Positions 23,001-33,271 of a DNA stretch of 64,000 nt are shown here, piece after piece. Below the pieces are notes generated by a model. That model searched no databases, had not been told where the DNA came from, and worked only from the letters and a program-made list of their open reading frames with translations. Every line of letters starts with the position of its first letter. The first letter of the stretch is position 1. A program made the position numbers and the translations under genes. The DNA is from Sarcomyxa edulis (Eukaryota; Basidiomycota; Agaricomycetes; Agaricales; Mycenaceae): assembly GCA_009761415.1 (NCBI GenBank), contig QUOL01000001.1, positions 3,844,001 to 3,908,000 of the forward strand, written 5' to 3'.

Positions 23001-24061
23001 CTAGTCTGCTTTCTGGAACTGCTATCAAGGCAATTGTGGCGTACATTTCTGACTACGTAACAAAACAAAGTCTGAAGACTTATCAAATATTTGGCTCAGT
23101 CAGTTCGGTCTTTGAGAAAAATGCTGAAATGATGGGCGGAGATGTCAAAAGAAAGGAAAAAGCTAGACGGTTGATTCTTCAGATAGTCAATTCCCTAACT
23201 TCTAAGTTAGAAATTGGAAGTCCTCTTGCTTCTTTATATTTGTTGGGCAATCCAGACCACTACACTAGTCATGAATATGTGGTGTTTTGGTGGAAGAGCT
23301 ATGTAAGTGCAGTCCGACGTGCATGGCCTATTGAGATTGATAAAGAAATGGCAGATATAATTGGGGAGGATAAAGAAGATCTTGATTCTGATAATGTGAT
23401 GCTAGATAAAAGATTGGATCAGTATGTTGGTACATCTAATGTTGATGATTACATGTACAGACCAAAAAAGTACGAAGATTTGACTCTATATGAATGGATA
23501 CAAACTGCTGAACGTAAGACAAGGACAAAAGCAGAACGTATAGCATTTGCTTCAGAATTAGAACAAGACAGCATACCAGACAACGACAGTACAGATGAAG
23601 AATTGGTGGATATAGAAGATAGATTGGATGATAATTTGGACTTCTCAGAATATTATGACTCCCACGATGATGTTGCAGATGATATAGATGAGAAAATTGA
23701 TGTTTCTAACTCTCGCAAAATAGAACGGTATCCATTCTTATCTGAACATCCACTGTATGAGACACATCATGTATATTGCAACCTCAAAAAGAAAAACCGT
23801 GTTCCTAATTTTGTTGGTGGATCACTGCCACGATGTGATCAGGGAGACCGGGAGTATTACTGCTGTACTATGCTCACAATGTTCAAACCTTGGAGATCTG
23901 GAAAGGATCTCAAGTATGACAGTCAGAGTTGGGATGAGACCTTTAAGATTCACCAGTTTACTGATCAGCAGTCTAAACTAATGAACAATTTTAACTTACG
24001 ATACGAGTGCAATGACGCCCGAGATGACTTCAGTGCTGCTATGAAAAAAAAAAGGACTTGA
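20048..24061 (+). CDS. Helitron RepHel, N-terminal part (Rep nuclease), frame broken at 3' end
   Basis: Rolling-circle initiator half of the Helitron transposase. The likely own start is MEHTDKIWCPPDIGGG at 20048. Order: basic coil; a Cys-containing block (CAVCAELRPLQELTL ... HVCVDCETAL) and LANGLWIGDIPEQLQNLSFAE; the Helitron_like_N region (YPQMFPWLFPYGLGG, APSWFITFSPAD); the HUH motif LTLHMHMLLWI near 22336-22368; a zinc-finger-like CSKSGCGQCTRCKRL; and the catalytic tyrosine motif AYISDYVTKQSL near 23037-23075. An acidic tail precedes the end. The frame stops at TGA 24059-24061, directly after an A10 run (24044-24053). One A fewer would continue GLDAKYFNDNRGTWIDE into the helicase half. 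Confidence 0.88.
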   Translation: MEHTDKIWCPPDIGGGAPRKIRYSAQELAPYTLDDITGYIQNDTQFEYISHLSNVDADKYLSKNPTALRCYAISLKMLVSKLTLKQIKKIAPCHGIYIPSRLPLTDVRLLFEDQHKWNTEYATIFQREHVLVSSVEMTEAVKEKKKIYDKKRYAKGSCHNKKNQPKYSPAYYQKMQNKKATVEKQAKSEARKNRRTVFPPPPPSKELLHRIISNFCSDTSPEKFAESGCAVCAELRPLQELTLLEDAKCNFEILTGEGVTRKERKNRTDCLAEIEGPIIDTRCKHVCVDCETALVAGKIPLKSLANGLWIGDIPEQLQNLSFAERILIARVRHNRCVMRVSSGRVRMRANAVMFSNPTVKVYHKLPPTLDELDEVLAFVYIGTCKPTEADFERTPMLVRRNKVADALEWLKLNHCDYVDLEISKENLDLYPLNGIPVAVEYNELSENATNQVPGTMSSHDTLEDEGTESGPCPFSVHGMTGEDYADISMDAIKVKALKHLADKGKTLKVGHDNVPQSMYNNPQAYPQMFPWLFPYGLGGIGNELCKGAFADSSHKQHLLMYHDKRFQTDMYFPMIAFNHEQIKGGTTGSVLLAKRAKFDAISDRLMNLNTNVLDDIAKRMQDGEHVKPGNEHEKACFDLLDDIDHVGGHVLGSMTSKKYMRNEIWSLISYLGAPSWFITFSPADVAHPICLYYADSDEEFKPEIRSSTERNLLIARNPVAAARFFDFMVRMFIKHILGVGEDHPGLYGATDGYYGTVEQQGRLTLHMHMLLWIRGALSPQEIRNRIMDPTSNFRSEMIAYLEGVHVGEFQTGSMAEVSSRVPFSVEEDAGVHTTLDPQSMSQNQSGYRNPTQTLPEAPPSLCSKSGCGQCTRCKRLEKWWGRYLNTLDDLIFRSNVHDCKPMSKEQTAKPKIAGKSVAEEKLNANQRRGCQNKDGVCKARFPREIVPVTTIDPTDGSLKVKKLEPNVNTLTPAVTYLLRCNSDVTSLLSGTAIKAIVAYISDYVTKQSLKTYQIFGSVSSVFEKNAEMMGGDVKRKEKARRLILQIVNSLTSKLEIGSPLASLYLLGNPDHYTSHEYVVFWWKSYVSAVRRAWPIEIDKEMADIIGEDKEDLDSDNVMLDKRLDQYVGTSNVDDYMYRPKKYEDLTLYEWIQTAERKTRTKAERIAFASELEQDSIPDNDSTDEELVDIEDRLDDNLDFSEYYDSHDDVADDIDEKIDVSNSRKIERYPFLSEHPLYETHHVYCNLKKKNRVPNFVGGSLPRCDQGDREYYCCTMLTMFKPWRSGKDLKYDSQSWDETFKIHQFTDQQSKLMNNFNLRYECNDARDDFSAAMKKKRT

Positions 24062-27000
24062 TGCAAAATATTTCAATGACAATCGTGGCACTTGGATTGA
24101 TGAATCTAGCCCAAACGATATGAGTGGGAATACTTTTGGAATGGAGGAGGATACTACCGAAGAGGAAGTATCACATATTGGTCGAACATATCAACGTCTA
24201 CTGGATAAGATGAAAGATACTGCTCGCTTTATGCTAGCAGCTGGTTGGTTGGACAAAAGTTCAAATGGTTTACCTGTTGTTGATGTTGATCCTTTCAGTT
24301 CAGAATCATATCTTCCAGGATCTAAATGGAAGTCCATGATCCAAGATCAGCGGAAGGCGCTGCTAGCTGAACGGGCAAAGACAATTCCTAGTCACCGGCA
24401 TCTTGATGCTACGGGAGTCTTACCAGGAATTTCAGAACCCAATTCTGTTGATGTAGTGAACGCAGACTATTTCAAGTACGACTTCAAAGCAGCAAGTATT
24501 GATGCACAAAAACATGTTGACAATACTTGCATCCAGTTCGGTCTCAACAAAGAACAAGAAAGAGCATTCAGAATAATTGCAAACCATGCATCTTCACCAA
24601 GTCCCACACAACTAAAAATGTATTTGGGTGGTATGGATGGTACAGGAAAATCTCAAGTTATCAAAGCAATAATACATCTGTTTGAAGTTAGAGATGAAGC
24701 TCATCGATTTATTGTGGTAGCTCCTACGGGCACTGCTGCTGCATTGTTGAATGGATCCACATATCATTCCGTATTTGGTATACGTTCAGTAAATACCAAA
24801 GATGGTGCTGCTCCCAGTAACGTGTCAATTGCACAGATTAGAAGTAAATTACAAGGTGTGGATTATATATTTCTCGATGAAGTATCCATGGTCTCATGTC
24901 CTGAATTATATAAAATAAGCTCACAACTTTCCAAAGCCTTAAATGCACCGCTTGAAGCTTTTGGTGGCATGAACATGATATTTGCAGGAGACTTTGCACA
25001 ACTTCCACCTACGAGTGGTGGCTCCTTGTATTCTGGCTCAATTGTTAAGCAACTTACAGATTCATTTAGTGTCAAAGAACAAGAAGCTACTATTGGCAAA
25101 GCTTTGTGGCATCAAGTTACTACAGTTGTTATACTTCGGCAAAATATGAGACAAAAGTCTCAAAGTGAGGCTGATGCTAAGCTACGCAATGCATTGGTCA
25201 ACATGCGTTATGCTACATGTACAAGTGAGGATCTTGAATTTCTCAATAGCAGAGTAGCTAGTAGACTACCTGGAAAGCCTAAAATTTCTGACAAACAGTT
25301 TAGAAATGTATCAGTCATAACTGCACATAATGCGCATAAAGATAAAATGAATGAGATTGGAGCTAAGCGCTTTGCAATTGATACTAACCAGACTCTTACT
25401 GATTTCTATTCTATAGACAAATTAAGTACAAGAAATTTTGCATCTGTAAGAGCACGGGGAAGAAAATCTAGAGCTGCAGTTAGCGGTGGGCTAAGTACGT
25501 GGTTGCAAGAAGTAATTTGGAATCTTCCGCATTCAAGCACCGATCATTTAGCAGGAAAATTATCTTTGTGCATTGGAATGCCTGTTATGATAAGAAATAA
25601 TGATGCTACTGAGATGTGTATTACAAAAGGACAAGAAGGATTTGTTGCTGGATGGCAGGCTGCAAAAGGTCCGAATGGACAGAATGTATTGGACACATTA
25701 TTTGTACGTCTTGATAATCCCCCAAAAGATATCACCATACCTGGATTACCTCTCAACATAGTGCCATTATCTAGAGCTACAAAATCTATCATGTGTGCAA
25801 CTCCCAATGATATGTTTGTGTCTGTTGAGCGGAGTCAAGTCCACGTACTACCAAGTTTTGGAATGACAGACTATGCATCACAAGGCAAAACACGTCAATT
25901 CAATGTGATAGATCTGAATATGTGCAAGGACCACTGTGCATATTATACCTGTTTGTCTCGGGGATCAACTGCTGAAGGGACCATTATAGTTCAACCTTTC
26001 AAAACTGATAAAATTACAAAAGGTGCATCTGGTTATTTACGTCAGGAATTCAGAGAACATGAGTTGTTAGATGATATCACACGGCTTCAGTTTGAGGGAG
26101 TTCTGCCTGAGCATGTCAAGGGAAATGTACGTAATACTCTTATTAGGTCCTTTCAGCTTTGGAAAGGAGTCCATTATGTACCGAAGAATGTGCATAAAGC
26201 TATTAGTTGGAGTGAATCTGAACCACTTGAACTTCTACCCAAAGAGGTTGAAACTGTGTGGACTTTGCTTGAGAAAAAACTGAACAGAAATGGAAAGCAT
26301 ACAGTTCAAGTACCTCCAGTCAATATCCCTGAACCATCTACAGAGACATTGAAACGTTCTGCTGATGTTCAGACTGAATATCACCTTGATGCTCCAGACA
26401 GAAAAAGACAACGGCTATCACATCAACATGACATAGGTAATGATGCTGATGAACCCGTAGGGTTTGTTTGGGACAGTGAAAACTGGAGTTGTGCATATGA
26501 CTCTCTATTTACAATACTATGTGATATATGGACACGAAATCATACAGCATGGTCTGTCAGATTTCACAACTTTACCCCACATATGAGGTTATTGTCAGAC
26601 TGCCTAGTGAAAGTGAGCACAAGTGAGTATTCTATGGAAGATGCAAGAAATAAAGTACGGCGTGCAATACATAGGACTAACCGTGATTTATTTCCATATG
26701 GTCAGAAAGGCGCCCCAATTGGTGAATTGTGTAACACCGTTCTCGGTCCACAGACACATTCAGTGCAAAGACGCTATTGCAGGGAATGTGGATATGTGGA
26801 TCAGCATCAAGTAAATCTACTGTCTAACACAACAACCGTAGGTATAGGGCAATATTTGTTGGATCAATATCCAAATGGCACTTCTGTGTTCAATTGGCTG
26901 AAACATTTCATGAAACGGAGGTCGAGACATAATTGTCCAATGTGTTTTGAACGTTCAGTTGTGTCCAAGATGTACATTGCAAGTGAAGTGGTCACTGTAC

Positions 27001-27281
27001 CTAATATTCTGATTTTAGATGTACAAGATGTTACTGTACATATAGATTCAAACCTTAGAATAACAGCAAACAATAAAATAACCAACTTGCGTTTGAGGGG
27101 AGTCATCTATCATGGGGGATTTCATTTCACTTCCCGTATAATCACACCCAAAGGAGATATATGGTATAATGACGGTGCTGCAAATGGGGGAAAGAGTCTC
27201 AAAGAAGGTTCAATTTACCAGTTACCTCACCTCAGGCCACAGTCGTTTGCCCTTTCAGGACGGTTATTGTATGGGCGGTAA
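24054..27281 (+). CDS. Helitron RepHel, C-terminal part (PIF1-type helicase + ubiquitin-peptidase-like domain)
   Basis: Continuation of the Rep frame in the -1 phase; the first internal Met is at 24120. SF1B helicase: QERAFRIIANHA, Walker A GGMDGTGKSQV near 24630, VVAPTGTAAALL, Walker B YIFLDEVSMVS near 24868, FAGDFAQLPPT, VVILRQNMRQKS and the late motif FGMTDYASQGKT near 25860. The final ~270 residues form another domain: WDSENWSCAYDSLF near 26470 (Cys box), CRECGY and CPMCFE (finger-like Cys pairs), and YHGGFHFTSRII ... WYNDG near 27105-27175 (His box). This pattern matches ubiquitin-specific peptidases. It lacks its own good start, so it probably depends on frameshifting or is a decayed copy. 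Confidence 0.87.
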   Translation, partial: GLDAKYFNDNRGTWIDESSPNDMSGNTFGMEEDTTEEEVSHIGRTYQRLLDKMKDTARFMLAAGWLDKSSNGLPVVDVDPFSSESYLPGSKWKSMIQDQRKALLAERAKTIPSHRHLDATGVLPGISEPNSVDVVNADYFKYDFKAASIDAQKHVDNTCIQFGLNKEQERAFRIIANHASSPSPTQLKMYLGGMDGTGKSQVIKAIIHLFEVRDEAHRFIVVAPTGTAAALLNGSTYHSVFGIRSVNTKDGAAPSNVSIAQIRSKLQGVDYIFLDEVSMVSCPELYKISSQLSKALNAPLEAFGGMNMIFAGDFAQLPPTSGGSLYSGSIVKQLTDSFSVKEQEATIGKALWHQVTTVVILRQNMRQKSQSEADAKLRNALVNMRYATCTSEDLEFLNSRVASRLPGKPKISDKQFRNVSVITAHNAHKDKMNEIGAKRFAIDTNQTLTDFYSIDKLSTRNFASVRARGRKSRAAVSGGLSTWLQEVIWNLPHSSTDHLAGKLSLCIGMPVMIRNNDATEMCITKGQEGFVAGWQAAKGPNGQNVLDTLFVRLDNPPKDITIPGLPLNIVPLSRATKSIMCATPNDMFVSVERSQVHVLPSFGMTDYASQGKTRQFNVIDLNMCKDHCAYYTCLSRGSTAEGTIIVQPFKTDKITKGASGYLRQEFREHELLDDITRLQFEGVLPEHVKGNVRNTLIRSFQLWKGVHYVPKNVHKAISWSESEPLELLPKEVETVWTLLEKKLNRNGKHTVQVPPVNIPEPSTETLKRSADVQTEYHLDAPDRKRQRLSHQHDIGNDADEPVGFVWDSENWSCAYDSLFTILCDIWTRNHTAWSVRFHNFTPHMRLLSDCLVKVSTSEYSMEDARNKVRRAIHRTNRDLFPYGQKGAPIGELCNTVLGPQTHSVQRRYCRECGYVDQHQVNLLSNTTTVGIGQYLLDQYPNGTSVFNWLKHFMKRRSRHNCPMCFERSVVSKMYIASEVVTVPNILILDVQDVTVHIDSNLRITANNKITNLRLRGVIYHGGFHFTSRIITPKGDIWYNDGAANGGKSLKEGSIYQLPHLRPQSFALSGRLLYGR

Positions 27282-27858
27282 GGGCCCTCTGAGGTCATTA
27301 TACGTAGGATGGCTCTCAGTCAGGTCGAATTGGGGTAGTCCATCAGAAGTCAGATCCATCTCCCATATCCTCCGTGATCTCCAAATCATAGGTGATTATC
27401 TCGGATTTCTCATGATTTCGGTTTTCCGCATAGAGGTTTATCTGGAAGTTCAAAGTCACTTTGTTCTCCCGATTTTGTGTTTTTCTGATTTTTTAATTTC
27501 AGAATTTTCCTGTTTTTGAACCGCAGATGCGAAGGGGCTCCAGGCCAGAAGATGTATGATATTCGGGGTGATAGATATGTAATACAGGATATACGTAGGG
27601 CAAGATATATGCACAGAAAGGGTGGTACAAAATAGAGACAAGTATGATATATACAAAATAGATGAGTACACAAGATGGAAGCATACGAAGCCAGCATATG
27701 TAGTCAAGACGAAAGCAAGACAGACGAGCAAGAAGACGGTCCATAGAACAACGAGGATGATCAAGGGGCAAGGTCCAAGAAAGGTGAACACAAGATTGGA
27801 TGGGTGGATGATGTGCACAGGGGAGGGTCGAGCTCGGCGACGCTTAGATCAGTGTAAA
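27282..27858. other. intergenic, 3' flank of the Helitron
   Basis: Only overlapping short frames are present. CGCAGATGCG near 27527 could form a small hairpin but is not followed by CTRR, so I do not call it the Helitron terminus. Confidence 0.4.
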
Positions 27859-30800
27859 TCACCTGGGGGGAGCTGCAGAGGCAGAAGATGACGACGACGA
27901 CGGCGCTGGAGCGAATTGTGTATATGCCGGCAGGCCTAGCGACGAGGAGGAAGGAGGGGCTTGTCCAGCAGGAGGGGGACCAAAGGATGGGAGGACTGTT
28001 TGCTCAGGATTTGGTGAACGCGGTATGTGGGTGACGGCGAAGGAATTGTACACTTGCCCATACTCTGCACCGCGGTCGTGAATCGGGCCTTGACCATATC
28101 TCCTCGCGTCCTCCCACCCGCCGTAATGAGGGCCCATCCTTGGATAGGTATCGGTGGGACCGGTGAGATACGCTGGCAGTCGGTCATCGCGGTACGGCCT
28201 TGTGTCGCGCGGATGAGGCCAGCCATAGCGGCCATCATAGCCATACTGATATGCATGACCATAGTCACCCTCCCTGAGTCTATCCGCGTGTAAAGGTGTT
28301 GGTGGTTGGCCGTATCTACCCTCTCTGAGTCTCTCCTCGTGTAAAGGTGTCGGTGGCTGGCCATATCCACCCTCTCTGAGTCTCTCCGCATGCAAAGGTG
28401 TCGGTAACTGGCCATATCCACCTTCTCTGAGTCTCTCCTCATGTAAGGGTGTTGGTCGACCAGATTCCTCTCTGGCTCCTTCCTCGTTGTACGGCATTGA
28501 CGGAGGCCCTGGAGGGGGAGGAAGGGGAAGGGGAGGGGGGGGAGGAAGACGGCGAGGAGGGGGTGGTGGTGGTGGCTGACGGCGAGGAGGTTCGACTGGT
28601 TCGATTATCATTTCATCTGGATGTCGAGCAGGCAATTCAGGAGGGGGCGAGGGGGCCTGAAGTAGGATGGATAGGAGAGGTGATAGAGGCTGGAAGGCAT
28701 GTGATGGAGGGGCAGGAGGAGGCAGGGCATCAGGGGGAGGAGCGACGGACGGCGCGAGGGGAGGGGCAGGAGGAGGCAGGGCATCAGGGGGAGGAGGACC
28801 CGGGTTCGAAGGCGGACTGATTTCTTGGACCGAACTCCCTGATTCAGCTGATTCGTCGGGTGAGGAGATCCGCCTCCTTTTTGATGAGGATCCTGCTGAA
28901 TTCAACGGACGTTTTGTGGCGAGAGGTCTATCGTCCTCGTCCTGATTGTCGGGAACGTCGGGTTGTACTATTGTGACACTCGTACGACGCTTTTTCGCTG
29001 CAACGGGAATCACGACCTCGACCACTCTTTTCCCTGGACGACTTCGGAGGTTTCGTGGTGGTGGAGATGGAGTCGAGATGTCAATGACGATTGGGAGGTC
29101 GTTTGAACCCTTTGAAGGTTTTGATTTCGACGATTTTGATCCTTTGATGGTCGTTTTGGCCGGGTTGCTGGTCATCCTACTCTCCCCAGTCATCGACACG
29201 GAATTGTTCGCATAGACCAAGATCCCGCGTTTAGATTTTGAATCGACAGGGGGAGGGGCGCCGAGGATGACAGGAATGGTGAAGTTATCGATCCCTATTT
29301 AATTTTGTTTACGAATATCGGCCTTTCATTTGATAGTGAGGACATACCTTTGTGTTCCTTCGCTTTCGCTGCTTTGAATTTGGGGGGTAGAGGCCCTTCG
29401 AATGCCTCGAGAAGCGCGTTCAGCTCCGTGCTTTTCAATCCAGCTATCCCCTTACCACCGACAACCTTTTTATCCTTCGAGATCGCAGCAGAGGCTCCAG
29501 GGTGAGGTATACCGTCGGGGTAGTTGTGAAGTTGGACATGATGCTGACCTAGAACAGCAGGGAGGCTCTTCCAGGGCATAGACTTAGCGCTGAGGACGAT
29601 GTTGGCATTTGATGCGCCTTTGATGATATGTGCTTTGACCCGCTCAAGGACGGACATATTAGGCAGGTCGGGGAGAGCACTTTGCTCGTCATCAGGCCAT
29701 GCGTCCATTACGAGGCTTATTGACTTCCGTCGGCTGTGTGGAATGATGAGCAAGTTGAGCAGTTGCACGATAGTCTTTTGACTTACAATGCATGTGCTTG
29801 AAAATGTCCGATTATTGCGTCGGGAGTGGAGCGACAGATATCCATCCAGAACTAGAGAGCTGTTAGCATTACTCTGAGGGAAATTGATGGCTGGGCACGT
29901 ACACGCTCGGCTCCCTCCGTTGCGTATTGCCTTACAAGCCCGTTGTCCTCGAGGACATGATTCCCGCACGAAATCAACACCGAGTCAAAACCATGTTTCT
30001 TGCTCCAGCTTTCGAGCTGTGATGTGAACAGTAAGGTGCGAAACATGATTATCAACACAAAGATTAGACTCACGACGCGTGTAAAACCTGCAAACATCCG
30101 GTTGAAAGACCGGTGGCGTTCTTGAAGAGTTCCACTGCCATCTTCGAGCTTGAATAGAGTCGTTTCTATGTCTAGGATCCTCTCCCATTCGTCTGGGTAC
30201 TCTTTCTTGAACTTCTTGTAACAGTCCTTCCGATGAACCGTTGTAATCAGGTGTGCTGTAAGATGGGTTAGCATTGCCCCTGTATTCAGATGGCACGAAA
30301 TCGACGTACGTGCGATAGACTCCCCTCCAGGAATGCGAGCCATTTCTTGTGCCACGTTCATCTTGTGATACATCTGATAGAGATTCCAGTAGTTCCCTGA
30401 GACACTGGCCGGGTCGCTTCTCCGCTTATACCTCGCCATGACCTGATCTACACTGATGTTTGTCTCTTTTCCAACACGAATGGCGACATCGTCGATCTCT
30501 TGAAATGCGGCCTCGAGGATAGCGTCTGCTCGGGCCTCAAGTCGCCCAACACTGGGTTTATCTGATTTTGGTCGATGACATTGGATTGGTGTCGATGGAA
30601 GGGAAGTATCGGGAGACGGAGATCTTGAAGGATATGAAGTGTTAGAGGGAATGATGGAGTTGGGAGGAGGAGGAGGAGGAGGAGGAGGAGGAGGAGGAGG
30701 AGGGAGGGGTATGTTTTCAAAGTCTTCTTCGAGAAGGGTCCGCTCCAGTGGGTCGGGATTATCAGTCAACGGTGCGGGGCCTTCGAGTGGAGGTACTGGG

Positions 30801-31210
30801 AGATGAAGATCTGCAGCAGGCACCGTAATGGGGGGATCGGTAACAGGCGCCGGTGTAGAAGCTGGCGTGACTAGGTTTGCTTCGACAGGGAGATCGGCAA
30901 TGGGCGCCGGTGGGGTGAATAAGCTTGCTGCGTCAGGTGGGGCAGGATTATCAAGGAATGGATTATCGTCGGGATTGGGGACCTGGGGGCGAAGGGATGA
31001 ACGTATTTGCTGCGATCTAAGGCTGCTGGGAGACGCCTTGGCACTTAGAACAAGTTTTGAACAAAGCTTGGTAGGTGTAACGAGCGAAGCAGGGTGAGGC
31101 TCTGATCTGCGACCGCCTCCCTCTTGAGACAGTCCGACCTGCGAGGCAGCGATGTCATCGTCGTCTATTGAGTCGTATCCTTGCGCGTACTCGTCTTCGT
31201 CAGAGTCCAT
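27859..31210 (-). CDS. proline-rich protein of unknown function, 16-aa repeats (KDZ-island gene)
   Basis: Start MDSDEDEYAQGYDSIDDDD is at 31210, with five introns and clean phase joins. The N-terminal third is low-complexity, acidic and Pro-rich, with a Pro run encoded by GGAGGA repeats near 30665-30700. The folded core contains SGNYWNLYQMYHKM, KKFKKEYPDEWERILDIET, RMFAGFTRV, LESWSKKHGFDSVLISCGN, ATEGAERFWMDICRSTP and RRKSISLVMDAWPDDEQ. The C-terminal third is Pro-rich, basic (AAKKRRTS) and has four tandem copies of a unit like LHEERLREGGYGQPPTP near 28260-28470. I do not recognise a catalytic motif. The layout resembles lineage-expanded basidiomycete proteins found near KDZ elements; that link is inference from context. 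Confidence 0.72.
28262..28470 (-). repeat. 48-bp coding tandem repeat (four copies)
   Basis: Units centred on CTGAGTCTCTCC(T/G)C(G/A)TG plus AAAGGTGT encode a 16-residue PTPLHEERLREGGYGQ-type unit, with a few substitutions among copies. Confidence 0.85.
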
Positions 31211-31375
31211 GGCGAGTACGCGTTGATCGGGTGACCGCGTTCTGGCCGTGAAAAATGGATGGAAGGGGGTGGAGAGGAGGAGGCGCCAGGATAATCCTCG
31301 TTGTCCTGTACAGTATATGAATACGAGTTCTTGGTACATTTTTCTGTCCAGAGTGTTGGCAAACTTCAAGTCGGG

Positions 31376-31617
31376 TTCGATAATCCGTCGGAGTCCTAAA
31401 TTAGTTACTAAATTTGGGTGATCGATGCTCTCCTAATCCGCGGGGTGGTGAATCAAAATCCCACTGAAGAATTGGATTCTCATGGTCCTGATTTCTCTAG
31501 GAAATATATCTATACTAGGAGGAGTAACCTCTTTTTCTTTTTCTTTTGGGGGAGCAAGCGTTTCGATAATGTGTCGGAGTCTCAAATTAGTTACTGGATT
31601 TGGGTGATCAACATAGG
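31376..31617. repeat. pair of ~50-bp direct repeats, 186 bp apart
   Basis: TCGATAATCCGTCGGAGTCC...TTTGGGTGATCGA (from 31378) recurs as TCGATAATGTGTCGGAGTCT...TTTGGGTGATCAA (from 31564). They lie upstream of the minus-strand gene starting at 31210 and could be element termini or promoter repeats. Confidence 0.75.
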
Positions 31618-31619
31618 AA

Positions 31620-31956
31620 TCAACACTTCAGAAGTCGGGCATAGTCCTTCGGCCTCGGACCTACCTGCATCTGGTAGTCTTCCCGCTTAAAGTTGTCATT
31701 ATCGACATCACGCGAAGTCGATCAAGATCGAGTTTTTGGCTACTATCATCATATATCAGAAAGGATGTACATGCAAAAAAACGAGAGCAGGAGATGTAGC
31801 GAACCCATGAAAGGGGACCAAAAAGAAGGGGGGGTGTCGCAAAAGATCAACAATGGAAACATAACGAAAGATCCGGGAGGGGGGGGGATGTAACAAAAGA
31901 TGGAGATATAGCGAAAGATCAACGGGATACAAGAGAAAGTCAAGAAACGGGAAGTT
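31620..31956. other. intergenic, no gene seen
   Basis: A purine-rich stretch with GGGGGGG runs near 31828 and 31876. No recognisable gene. Confidence 0.4.
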
Positions 31957-32706
31957 TTACAATTGCCTAAGATCGCAGACGTGCTGTCTTACCTGGGTAT
32001 GCCAGATCATGTGCCGGCACCCTCCGCATAGCAACCAGATACGTCGAAATTCATCTACGGGAATCCCATCAGGAGATATAGTTTGTGCGAGCGTTTTTCT
32101 CTCGGAGTTGGAAAGCCCGCCGTCATCCAAGGATCCGCCAGTTGTGGACACACGCTCTGAATCCAAAGGGAGTTAGATTATGGCGAGGATCAATTTTGGG
32201 GAAATACTTACTGTATCGGACTGCCTTGCCACGTATTGTAAGGTCGATGAACACATCCGGGGTGGTGGGATCTTCGGATAGAGTAATACGAGTGGGCGAA
32301 GATTGCTTGAGGCCTGGAGGAGGGCAGGGTGTGAGGACGGGTATCTGTTTGATATTAGCTGATGGTGATGAACAATGCAAAAGTTAGATAGCAAATACGG
32401 ATAATCGCAGAATCTGTGCTACATACCTGTCTTATTATAGCATTCATATAGCGTCCATTCGGTGAACAAGTCGTCGACAACAACTGTAGAACGGTGAGGT
32501 GAGTCAAAGCTCGAGAGCCGAGTGAGACTACCATGCTTACTACAGAATTCGCAAGCCCTTGGACTGAGGCCGCATTCGATTATGGTCCTTCCATCTGTGG
32601 TGCCAAAACTACACGAGGCGTTACAGAAGCAGACAGGATGAGGACAGCTGGAGGCCTGGATGTATCGGTTAAGGAAAGCCGGAGCGACCGGATCTCCACC
32701 CGGTTC
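31957..32706 (-). CDS. cysteine-cluster (CxC-type) protein, KDZ-associated; 5' end unresolved
   Basis: Four exons join in phase on the minus strand: one reading LNRYIQASSCPHPVCFCNAS then GLSPRACEFCSKHG; one reading VVVDDLFTEWTLYECYNKT; one reading IKQIPVLTPCPPPGLKQSSP ... DVFIDLTIRGKAVRY; and a last one ending IWLLCGGCRHMIWHTQVRQH. Closely spaced Cys/His pairs (CPHPVCFC, CEFC, CGGC, H...H) look like zinc-binding clusters. Such clusters are known as companions of KDZ transposases in basidiomycetes; here the assignment rests on spacing and context. The start exon lies somewhere in 32707-33040 and could not be fixed. It may be a cysteine module or a truncated relic of another transposon copy. 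Confidence 0.55.
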
Positions 32707-33271
32707 GAGAGGACTGCATGCAGTAGGATTAGTATGCGAGATAGGCTATGAGTAGATTGTTACAGACTAAGGAAATGTCTTCATGGTGGCTGGGCTCGTC
32801 GAGTAGTCACAGGTAGTGAGGTTTTGGGCCTCTCTTTGCTGAGCAATATGCATGATGCGAAGCTGGGATGGCATGTGAGAATGTGGTGTCGAAGGTCGCA
32901 GCGAGATACTGAGGCCCAATACATTATATATCCACACAATTCGCCTGGCTTGCGTCTACCAACGAAGGAGTGCTCTGTAAGTGAAAAGCAAGATAGAGTA
33001 GCATGTCCGCGGCACATACTATTCAGAGAGACCACGGGCCTTCGAACTCTTCAACTGATCTGCGTTGGATCCATCGACGAAGCGAGAGAGAGGAAGTCGG
33101 TAGCCAATGGGAACAGGCGGATACCACGCGATCGGAGTTTGAAGTTTCTTCGAGCGCTATTCGACGACATCGACTTCTCCAGGCTAGAGAATGCTTATAA
33201 TCCGTTCATTCCCTCTCATGTCCCCTTCATTCATACACTCGTCTTGCCTCTAGATTTTGTTCCCTCTCTCA
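32707..33271. other. unresolved 5' exon(s) of the CxC gene and divergent promoter region
   Basis: A minus-strand frame (GRRKPGELCGYIMYW, RCDLRHHILTCHPSF) has His/Cys spacing that may be an upstream exon of the CxC gene. No donor restores phase convincingly. Confidence 0.3.

Larger units (their letters stand above)
19124..27281 (+). mobile_element. Helitron (rolling-circle transposon), ends not resolved
   Basis: The span given is the coding core only. It is called from a HUH Rep domain plus PIF1-type helicase encoded consecutively, the signature of autonomous Helitrons. I could not place the 5' TC end or the 3' hairpin plus CTRR end with confidence. AT content is visibly higher here than in the flanking host genes. 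Confidence 0.85.

Noticed and set aside
27281..27560. Possible Helitron 3' terminus (hairpin CGCAGATGCG near 27527; CTGA near 27297)
   Set aside because: No stable hairpin is followed at the right distance by CTRR and T; terminus left undefined.
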